A DNA stretch of 10,896 nt from CAYWTX01 sp964461295. GTDB lineage: Bacteria; Planctomycetota; Phycisphaerae; SM23-33. Below are positions 5,276 through 10,896 of this stretch, piece after piece. The DNA lies in NCBI GenBank assembly GCA_964461295.1, contig CAYWTX010000264.1:1-10896 (forward strand). The letters are read 5' to 3'. Below the pieces are notes generated by a model that made no database searches, was not told the origin of the DNA, and was given only the letters and a program-made list of their open reading frames with translations. Position numbers and translations under genes: made by a program. Position 1 is the first letter of the stretch. Every line of letters starts with the position of its first letter.

Positions 5276-7402
5276 ATGCCGCGGAGCACGTACGAATCCG
5301 GCACGGGGGCTCGCCATCCCCCAGGCTTGTCTCTGCTTGCCCGCATCGAGCCCGGGGCACGCCGGCATCGCCTGGCCGTCAGCATGGTGGTTCACTCGGT
5401 GCTGTTCGCGCTGTCGCTGCTGGTGGCGTTCCTGGTGCGCTTCGACGCCGCCGGCGGGGCCAGCAAAGCCTGGTTCCACGAGAACTACCTCCCCTGGCTG
5501 CCCGTCTTCGTGGGCATGAAGCTGCTGATCTTCGGAAAGATGGGCATGTTCCGCGGCGGCTGGCAATACGCCGGCATCCGCGACGTGGTGAACATTCTCC
5601 TGGCCGCGTGGTGGTTCGTGCTGATCCTGTTCGTGGCCGTGGCGGTGTTCCGCTACGTGCCGCCCATCCTGGCCGAATTCACCGACCGCAGAATCAACCT
5701 GCCGGTTCTGAACTCGGTCATACGGTACTTCGCCAGCTACTCGCAGGGGATCCTCGTGCTGGACTTCCTGGGCACCGTGTTCCTGGCGTGCACGGCGCGC
5801 CTGGCGTACCGGCTGTACCGCGAGGAGATGCGGCCCATCTCCAGCGAGGGCGTCCGCCGGGTGCTGATCATCGGCGCGGGCAACGCGGCCGAGACGATCA
5901 TCCGCGAGATTCACCGCATGCACGTGGAGCGGTACCGGGTGGTGGGCATTGTCGACGACGACCCGCGCAAGCAGCACATCAGCATTCACGACGCGCCGGT
6001 GCTCGGGACCACCGAGGACGTCGCCCGCGTGTGCAAGGAGCAGCGCGTCGAGGAAATCATCATCGCCATGCCCTCGGCCGCGCAGAAACAGCTCCGCCGC
6101 GTGATCGACCTGTGCATCGACACCAAGCTCAAGTTCCAGTCGCTGCCGGGCGTGGGCGACCTCATCGACGGGCGCGTCACCGTCTCGCAGATTCGCCCCG
6201 TGGAGATCGCCGACCTGCTGGGTCGAGAGGCGGTGCAACTGGACAACCAGGCGGTGGAGCGGTTCCTGCACGGCAAACGCGTGCTGGTGACGGGCGCCGG
6301 CGGGAGCATCGGTTCAGAGATGTGCCGGCAGATCTGCAAGTTCGGCCCCGCCGAGCTGATCCTGCTGGAGCAAGCGGAAACGCCGCTGTTCGACATCGAG
6401 AAGGAACTGCGGCGCGCCCACCCCGACCTGCCCATCCGCGCCGTCATCTGCGACATCTACGACCGCCCAAGCGTCATGCGGGTCTGGCAAGACACGCGCC
6501 CCCAGGTGGTGATCCACGCCGCCGCCCACAAGCACGTGCCGCTCATGGAACGCAACCCCGCCGAAGCCGTGAAAAACAACGTGCTGGGCACGCGCAACGT
6601 CGCAGACGCCTCCTGCCGCTTCGGCGTCGAGGAGTTCGTCACCATCTCCACCGACAAGGCCGTCAACCCCTCCTCCGTCATGGGCGCGTCCAAGCGCGTG
6701 GCGGAGATCTACACGCAGGCGCTGAACGGCCGGGCGGAGTGCGCCACGCAGTTCAAGGCGGTGCGGTTCGGCTACGTGCTGGACTCGGCGGGGTCGGTGG
6801 TGCCGACCTTCCGGCGGCAGATCGCCGACGGCGGGCCGGTGACGGTCACCCACCCGGACATGGTGCGGTTCTTCATGACGATCCCGGAGGCGTCGCAGCT
6901 CGTGCTTCAGGCGGCCGCGACGGGCGCCGGCGGGCAGATCTTCCTGCTGGACATGGGCGAACCGGTGAAGATCGTGGACCTGGCCCGCTACATGATCACG
7001 TTGAGCGGCTTCCGACCGGGCGAGGACATCGACATCGTCTTCACCGGCGCCCGCCCGGGGGAGAAGCTTTACGAGGAGCTGCGCACCGAGGGCGAGGACA
7101 TCGAGCCCACCGTCCACCCCAAGGTTCGGGTGTGGAAGAACCGCCCCGCCCGCTGGGAGGACGTCCAGGCCGCGATGGCGAAGATGGAATCGCTGGTCGA
7201 CCGCGGCGACCGCGCCGCTATCGTCCAGGCCTTCCGCGAAGTTGTCCCCGAATATGGGCCGCTGAACCCGCCGGAAAACACCCACGGCGACCATGTCGTC
7301 CCTTCCACCGCGGCGATCGTCGCCGAGGTGGAGACCGATGAAACGTCCATCCTGGTGCAGGACGCCGAGCCCTCGAGCACCCAAACCGGGGCGATCCCGT
7401 GA
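5276..7402 (+). CDS. Membrane nucleotide-sugar 4,6-dehydratase, FlaA1/WbpM/PglF family
   Basis: This encodes 708 residues. The ATG at 5276 has GGGAG (5268-5272) only 3 nt upstream; an internal ATG at residue 37 would cut into the first membrane helix. Four hydrophobic segments (about 33-57, 70-90, 103-125, 150-178) form the membrane part. A first Rossmann domain carries IIGAGNAAE (198-206). The second, catalytic SDR domain carries VTGAGGSIGSE (338-348), NNVLGT (434-439) and STDKAVNPSSVMGASK (458-473). There Met469 replaces the usual Tyr of YxxxK before Lys473, as in WbpM and PglF. These enzymes convert UDP-GlcNAc to UDP-4-keto-6-deoxy-GlcNAc. The usual RFGNV appears as RFGYV (497-501). About 50 polar residues follow the normal C-terminus (from about residue 658) and look disordered. 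The gene overlaps the aminotransferase by 4 nt, supporting consecutive steps. UDP-GlcNAc as substrate is inferred from family. Confidence 0.92.
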   Translation: MPRSTYESGTGARHPPGLSLLARIEPGARRHRLAVSMVVHSVLFALSLLVAFLVRFDAAGGASKAWFHENYLPWLPVFVGMKLLIFGKMGMFRGGWQYAGIRDVVNILLAAWWFVLILFVAVAVFRYVPPILAEFTDRRINLPVLNSVIRYFASYSQGILVLDFLGTVFLACTARLAYRLYREEMRPISSEGVRRVLIIGAGNAAETIIREIHRMHVERYRVVGIVDDDPRKQHISIHDAPVLGTTEDVARVCKEQRVEEIIIAMPSAAQKQLRRVIDLCIDTKLKFQSLPGVGDLIDGRVTVSQIRPVEIADLLGREAVQLDNQAVERFLHGKRVLVTGAGGSIGSEMCRQICKFGPAELILLEQAETPLFDIEKELRRAHPDLPIRAVICDIYDRPSVMRVWQDTRPQVVIHAAAHKHVPLMERNPAEAVKNNVLGTRNVADASCRFGVEEFVTISTDKAVNPSSVMGASKRVAEIYTQALNGRAECATQFKAVRFGYVLDSAGSVVPTFRRQIADGGPVTVTHPDMVRFFMTIPEASQLVLQAAATGAGGQIFLLDMGEPVKIVDLARYMITLSGFRPGEDIDIVFTGARPGEKLYEELRTEGEDIEPTVHPKVRVWKNRPARWEDVQAAMAKMESLVDRGDRAAIVQAFREVVPEYGPLNPPENTHGDHVVPSTAAIVAEVETDETSILVQDAEPSSTQTGAIP

Positions 7403-8541
7403 CCCCCGAGAACCCCATGGCCAACGACCCCATCCCCCTGTCCAGTCCCGACGTCACCGAGCAGGAAGTCCAGGCCGTCGCCGCCGTGCTCCGCACGCCG
7501 CGCCTGAGCATCGGCCCGCACGTGGAGCAGTTCGAGGCGCTGTGCGCCGCCCGCGCGGGCCGCCGCCACGGCGTCGCCGTCAACAGCGGCACCAGCGGCC
7601 TGCACCTGTGCGTCCGCGCGCTGGGCATCGGCGAGGGCGACGAGGTCCTCACCACGCCCTTCTCGTTCATCGCCACCACCAATTGCGTGCTCTACGAGCG
7701 CGGAAGGCCCGTGCTGGTCGACATCGACCCCGACACGTACAACGTGGACCCCGCCGCCCTGGCCGCGGCCGTCACGCCGCGCACGAAGGCCATCCTGCCG
7801 GTGGAGGTGTTCGGCAACCCGGCGCACTTCGACGACTACGAACGCACCGCCCGAAAACACAACCTGTCGATGATCGAAGACTGCTGCGAGGCGCTGGGCG
7901 CCGTCCTCAACGGCAGACCGGCCGGCAGCTTCGGCGACTGCGGCGTGTTCGCCTTCTACCCCAACAAGCAGATCACCACGGGCGAGGGCGGAATGATCGT
8001 CACCGACAGCGACCTCGTGCGCGACCTGTGCCGCTCCATGCGCAACCAGGGCCGCGCCACCGAGGCCTGGTTGGAGCATGCCCGCCTCGGCTACAACTAC
8101 CGCATCAGCGAGATCAACTCCGTGCTGGGCGCCGGGCAGGTCCGCCGGCTGGAAGAGATCCTCGCCAAGCGGCGCGCCGCGGCCGGACTGTACGACCAGG
8201 CCCTCAAGGGCCTGGTGGACAAGGGCGTGCTGCACCTGCCGCCCATGCACGACCGCTCCACGGCGAGCTGGTTCGTCTACGTCGTTCGTCTGGCCGACGA
8301 GTTCACCGCCGCCCGGCGCGACGCGGTGCTGGCGGCGCTGCGCACGAACGCCATCGGCTGCAACAACTACTTCGCGCCGATCCACACGCAGCCGTTCATC
8401 CGGGAGCTGCTGGGCACGCGCGAGGGACAGTTCCCCGTCACCGAACGCGTCGCCGCCCGCACGATCGCCCTGCCCTTCTTCGCCGGCCTGGGCGAACCCC
8501 AGGTCGCCCGCGTCGCTGAAGTGCTGAGCGCGAACCTGTAG
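7399..8541 (+). CDS. DegT/DnrJ/EryC1-family PLP aminotransferase (sugar 4-aminotransferase)
   Basis: This encodes 380 residues from the GTG at 7399, which overlaps the dehydratase stop (GTGA) and has GGGG (7388-7391) 7 nt upstream. The ATG at 7417 would give 374 residues and cannot be excluded. Family landmarks are N62-S-G-T-S-G-L-H-L (PLP phosphate loop), TTPFSFIATTN (85-95), IED with Asp161 for the pyridine nitrogen, and FAFYPNKQITTGEGGM (184-199), where Lys190 is the Schiff-base lysine. The N-terminal IPLSSPDV and C-terminal region fit full-length members. These soluble dimers transfer an amino group, usually from glutamate, to the keto carbon of a nucleotide sugar. Following the dehydratase, the likely reaction is UDP-4-keto-6-deoxy-GlcNAc to the 4-amino sugar, as in PglE- or WbpE-type pathways. 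No sugar acetyltransferase is present in the window, so the final product is open. Confidence 0.92.
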   Translation: MTPENPMANDPIPLSSPDVTEQEVQAVAAVLRTPRLSIGPHVEQFEALCAARAGRRHGVAVNSGTSGLHLCVRALGIGEGDEVLTTPFSFIATTNCVLYERGRPVLVDIDPDTYNVDPAALAAAVTPRTKAILPVEVFGNPAHFDDYERTARKHNLSMIEDCCEALGAVLNGRPAGSFGDCGVFAFYPNKQITTGEGGMIVTDSDLVRDLCRSMRNQGRATEAWLEHARLGYNYRISEINSVLGAGQVRRLEEILAKRRAAAGLYDQALKGLVDKGVLHLPPMHDRSTASWFVYVVRLADEFTAARRDAVLAALRTNAIGCNNYFAPIHTQPFIRELLGTREGQFPVTERVAARTIALPFFAGLGEPQVARVAEVLSANL

Positions 8542-8815
8542 CCGATCGTGGATGAGAAGTTGATTGTGGTGGCTATCGCCATCGGTCGCCATCGAGAGGT
8601 CCATCGACAGCAACTGCGATCCTGCTTGCCCCGCGTCAGCTCCGTGATCTGGTCGGTAGCCATGTGTCGCGTTGCTCGCCCCCGCATCTTCTCGACAACC
8701 CCTCTGCCTCGGGATCGCGATGGGCGCACCTTGACTCCGTCTCTTGTCTGGAGCAGTTCCACTTCGGTTTCCGGAAGCAGTCCCGCGCCATCGGGCATCG
8801 CTATGGGAATCGCAA

Positions 8816-8823
8816 CACGTCCG
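8816..8823. repeat. Target-site duplication, left copy
   Basis: CACGTCCG occurs here and identically at 8978-8985, immediately outside the two ends of element copy B. An 8-bp direct repeat at the outer ends of terminal inverted repeats is the mark of DDE-type transposition. On the minus strand it is part of the antitoxin codons for Gly-Arg-Val. Confidence 0.8.
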
Positions 8824-8977
8824 GACAATGTGGCAACGTTACAGGGATCTTCAGCCCTTCAGGCGGAAGAGCGGACACCGGTTCGCCCGGCAAGCGGGCA
8901 AAGCGACACGGTTCTTCGTTTGCCGTGTTTCGAGCGGCGCCCGAATCCCCAGAATCCACGTAACGTCGCCACAGTGC
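8824..8977 (+). mobile_element. MITE-like element, copy B (complete, 154 bp)
   Basis: The left end GACAATGTGGCAACGTTAC (8824-8842) and the right end GTAACGTCGCCACAGTGC (8960-8977) are inverted repeats that differ by two substitutions and one base of length. The element is flanked by the 8-bp direct repeat CACGTCCG. Inside are an imperfect hairpin around CTTCAGG (8850-8867) and short GC palindromes such as GCCCGGCAAGCGGGC. No frame long enough for a transposase exists, so it is non-autonomous and would need an enzyme from elsewhere. Its ends match copies A and C. The orientation given as plus is arbitrary, but all three copies agree in it. The element with its duplication is 162 bp, a multiple of three, yet it brings a TGA into the antitoxin frame. 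The transposase family is not assigned. Confidence 0.85.
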
Positions 8978-8985
8978 CACGTCCG
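8978..8985. repeat. Target-site duplication, right copy
   Basis: This is the second exact CACGTCCG, directly outside the right terminal repeat of copy B. See the left copy at 8816-8823. Confidence 0.8.
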
Positions 8986-9039
8986 CCGCTTCCAACGTTG
9001 ATGCGGCGTGTCCGTTCCACGACCGCTCCTGCCCGCCCC

Positions 9040-10656
9040 CTACTCCACCATGAACCACTGCACTTCCACGCGGCGGTCGGCGTCGGGGCCCTTGCCCGTC
9101 GGCTCGTCGGCGCCCACGCCCTGGCCTTCCACGCGCCCCGAGTCGACGCTGAACTTGTCCTGCACGACCTGCTTGACCTCGCCGCAGCGGGCCTTGGACA
9201 GGTTCTTCAGCGTCAGCCTCACTTCGCGCACCTTCGCCTCGCCGCCTTCCTGGCGGAACTTGGCCAGCAGCGAGCCGTCGGCGTGCCCGCGAAGCAGCAC
9301 GCGCGAGCCCGGCGCCACCCGCAGAAGCTGGGCAATCGACTCCAGCCCCTTGGCGTTGTCCTTGCTCGTCATGTCCAGCTTGCTCGAGTTGGGCACGAAG
9401 TAGAAGCGGATGTCCTTGCTCAGCAGCGACTGGTCCATGTCCACCGCTTTTTCCACCGCGCTGCCCTTGGCGTCGATGGGCACGATCGCCACCTTCTGGT
9501 CCTTGTACGTCCCGGCCTTCTCGATCGCGTTCAGGTGCGCCAGGTCCAGCAGCTTCTCGCCCTCCACCTGGCGGCCCAGCAACTCGCTTCCGTACACGTA
9601 CCCGGCCGTCTCGTAGATGTAGCTGAAGCTCCCGGCGGCGTCCATCTTGCCCGAGAAGAACGCCAGGTTCTCCGGCAGGTTGGCCAGGTGTACCTTGGCC
9701 ATTTCGCCGCGGGCCTTGGCGGCGTCCCACTTGAGGGCCTTGGCAATCACCGGCAGGTGGGCGTTCAGGTCGGCCCGAACCAGGCGGTTGCCCTCCAGCA
9801 GGCCCTCCACCAGCCCGGCCACGACCTTGGGGTTGGCGGCCGCGAAGGCCTTGTTGAGCATCAGCACGTCGGCGACGATGAGCAGGTTGCGGTTGGAGAC
9901 GAGGACCTTGGCCTTGCCCCCGCTGGCCTCGGCGACCTCGGTGGTCTTGGGCGACCAGGTGACGCACCCGGCCAGGCGGGTGCGTCCGGCCTTGAGATCG
10001 CGCAGGAACAGGTCGCCGGCGCCGAACCCGTCGCCGGTGTAGACGAGGTTCACCTTGGCGGGGTCGGGCTTGTCCTTGAGGCTGGCGAGCATGTTCACGC
10101 CCAGCCCCGCCTCCTGGGCGAGGTAGCGGGCGAAGAAGTCGGCCTCGGTGAACTGGGCGGTGGCCAGCACCTTGCCGGCGAGGTCGTTGATCCGCTTGAT
10201 GTCGCCGCGGACGACGACGCCGTCGGCCCCGCGCGAGAAGCCGATCAGCACCGGCACGACCACCTGAAGTTGCCGCCCGTACACAGCCAGGACGTCCGCG
10301 GTGGTGGGCGCCCCCGCCAGGCGCCCGGAGTTCAGCGCCGACCAGCTCTCCTCCTCGCTGATGGCGAGCTTGACCTTCATGCCGCACTTCCTGGCCAGCA
10401 GAGAATCGGGGTTGGCGTCGAGCCCGCCGTTGGCGGCGATGAGCCCGGCGTAGCCGGCGTACTCGCTGATCTCGATGAGGACCACGCCGTCCTTGGGCTG
10501 ATACTCTCCCGCCGCTTTGACCTTCGGGACCTCGGTTCGCGTCTCGACCAGCTCGGCGTCGTCGGCCAGTTTGTCCTGCGCGACCAGCAGCGCGGGCAAG
10601 GCGAGGAGAGAGAGGATCGAGAGGAAGGTGAGAACGGTGGTACGTGTCTTCTTCAT
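9040..10656 (-). CDS. Exported solute-binding protein fused to a C-terminal OmpA peptidoglycan-binding domain
   Basis: This encodes 538 residues from the ATG at 10656-10654, with AAGGAGA (10670-10664) 7 nt upstream; an earlier in-frame start would add 34 unlikely residues. Residues 1-26 are a Sec signal peptide (KK, hydrophobic core, LVA before Q27). Residues about 45-330 resemble NitT/TauT-type periplasmic binding proteins, with ISEYAGYAGLIAANGG near the start and the hinge-like alternation of that fold. Residues 416-538 form an OmpA-like domain: LLRGHAD (454-460), NLSKAR (485-490) and DRRVEV (527-532), where the latter Asp and Arg positions fit peptidoglycan (diaminopimelate) contacts. The protein is probably periplasmic and anchored to the wall. 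No ABC permease or ATPase gene is in the window, so transport is unproven; a wall-tethered sensor or scavenger is equally possible. The antitoxin remnant begins 19 nt downstream in the same direction. Confidence 0.85.
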   Translation of the reverse strand: MKKTRTTVLTFLSILSLLALPALLVAQDKLADDAELVETRTEVPKVKAAGEYQPKDGVVLIEISEYAGYAGLIAANGGLDANPDSLLARKCGMKVKLAISEEESWSALNSGRLAGAPTTADVLAVYGRQLQVVVPVLIGFSRGADGVVVRGDIKRINDLAGKVLATAQFTEADFFARYLAQEAGLGVNMLASLKDKPDPAKVNLVYTGDGFGAGDLFLRDLKAGRTRLAGCVTWSPKTTEVAEASGGKAKVLVSNRNLLIVADVLMLNKAFAAANPKVVAGLVEGLLEGNRLVRADLNAHLPVIAKALKWDAAKARGEMAKVHLANLPENLAFFSGKMDAAGSFSYIYETAGYVYGSELLGRQVEGEKLLDLAHLNAIEKAGTYKDQKVAIVPIDAKGSAVEKAVDMDQSLLSKDIRFYFVPNSSKLDMTSKDNAKGLESIAQLLRVAPGSRVLLRGHADGSLLAKFRQEGGEAKVREVRLTLKNLSKARCGEVKQVVQDKFSVDSGRVEGQGVGADEPTGKGPDADRRVEVQWFMVE

Positions 10657-10670
10657 CTGAGGGTCTCCTT

Positions 10671-10860
10671 CGGATGCAGCAGGGCATCCCAACAGGTGCG
10701 GCCTTTGCCTCTTGGCCCCGCAGGGGCGCGGAGGACCTGGCCGGGGGCTTACTCCCAATACGGTTCAGTTAACAGACCCGAAGGCAAGAAGGGCTCATGC
10801 TCGAAGCGGTTCTGAGCCGGAAGAACAAACAGCGATTCGCGCCGCTACGGGGGTCTTTCG
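10671..10860 (-). other. 5' region of the OmpA-fusion gene, no clear promoter
   Basis: This 190-nt stretch separates the gene start from element copy C. It holds a small hairpin (GCCCC-GCA-GGGGC, 10715-10727) but no convincing -35/-10 pair with proper spacing on the minus strand. I see no riboswitch or gene. The promoter may be weak, non-sigma70, or located in or beyond the element. Confidence 0.45.
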
Positions 10861-10896
10861 GACACTGTAGCACCTTTACTGCCGTTTTCTTCAGCC
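10861..10896 (+). mobile_element. MITE-like element, copy C (left end only, cut by window edge)
   Basis: GACACTGTAGCACCTTTAC (10861-10879) matches the outer end of copy A at 17 of 19 positions. It is followed after a similar distance by TCTTCAGCC, as in copy B (8849-8857). The window ends there, so length, right end and target duplication cannot be judged. It lies upstream of the OmpA-fusion gene. Confidence 0.65.

Larger units (their letters stand above)
8628..9020 (-). pseudogene. AbrB/MazE-type (VapB-like) antitoxin gene interrupted by a MITE-like element
   Basis: Two pieces of one antitoxin gene lie on either side of an insertion. The 5' piece starts at GTG (9020-9018) with AGGAG at 9030-9026, 5 nt upstream, and runs to 8978. 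The 3' piece runs from about 8815 to 8628. Joining them after removing 8816-8977 (element plus one 8-bp copy) gives about 77 residues in one frame. The junction reads NVGSGGRVAIPIAMP, the swapped-hairpin DNA-binding motif of AbrB-like proteins; then come GLLPETEVEL and the C-terminal signature RGRGVVEKMRGRATRHMATDQITELTRG. That tail (46 to 8628 side) resembles VapB antitoxins that neutralise PIN-domain toxins. As it stands, translation from the GTG enters the element and stops at TGA 8861-8859 after 53 residues. The original stop is also lost, since the 3' frame runs on to 8367. No toxin is recognisable. The start lies 19 nt after the OmpA-fusion stop, in the same direction. Confidence 0.85.

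Noticed and set aside
8367..8627. Continuation of the antitoxin frame beyond its conserved C-terminus
   Set aside because: The extension has no resemblance to antitoxins or PIN toxins and runs antisense into the aminotransferase. It reflects a lost stop codon.
8548..10815. 755-codon plus-strand open frame
   Set aside because: It lies antisense to the OmpA-fusion gene, which has a signal peptide, ribosome site and clear domains. The plus frame is low-complexity His/Val/Leu/Gly text typical of GC-rich shadows.

Overview
The window is GC-rich bacterial DNA (roughly 65% by eye) with long shadow ORFs, frequent GTG starts and Shine-Dalgarno-led genes. The gene content is cell-envelope glycan enzymes plus an exported OmpA-domain binding protein. 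The palindromic repeats around GGGCGTTGCCCTGGG are of a kind I associate with Planctomycetota (Phycisphaerae-like) and neighbouring phyla. That placement is inference; no rRNA or other marker gene is present.

Layout: positions 1-657 hold no convincing gene. This stretch has a perfect 11-bp hairpin, a 34-nt inverted repeat (100-133 against 272-305) and a 5'-truncated copy of a short mobile element (313-443). A promoter-like site leads to a small lipoprotein gene (658-1068). A probable operon follows: a cupin-fold protein (1214-1525), a PaaK/CapK-type adenylate-forming enzyme (1599-2960) and a class I SAM methyltransferase (2957-3520, 4-nt overlap). After a 286-nt gap with its own promoter-like site comes a TPR protein (3807-5192), a FlaA1/WbpM/PglF-type membrane nucleotide-sugar dehydratase (5276-7402) and a DegT-family aminotransferase (7399-8541, 4-nt overlap). 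The last two catalyse consecutive steps towards UDP-4-amino-4,6-dideoxy sugars, so the block is best read as part of a surface-polysaccharide or glycoconjugate locus. On the minus strand lies an exported protein joining an ABC-type solute-binding domain to a C-terminal OmpA peptidoglycan-binding domain (9040-10656).

The most striking feature is in the 8542-9039 intergenic region. A 154-bp non-coding element with 18/19-bp terminal inverted repeats sits between two copies of the 8-bp sequence CACGTCCG. It lies inside a minus-strand gene for an AbrB/MazE-type (VapB-like) antitoxin. Removing the element and one 8-bp copy by hand restores one continuous antitoxin frame with a good ribosome binding site and GTG start. 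Related copies lie at 313-443 and at the right edge (10861 onward), all in the same orientation. I read this as a MITE-like family that has inactivated an antitoxin gene whose toxin partner is no longer recognisable. No transposase, CRISPR array, tRNA or rRNA was found.
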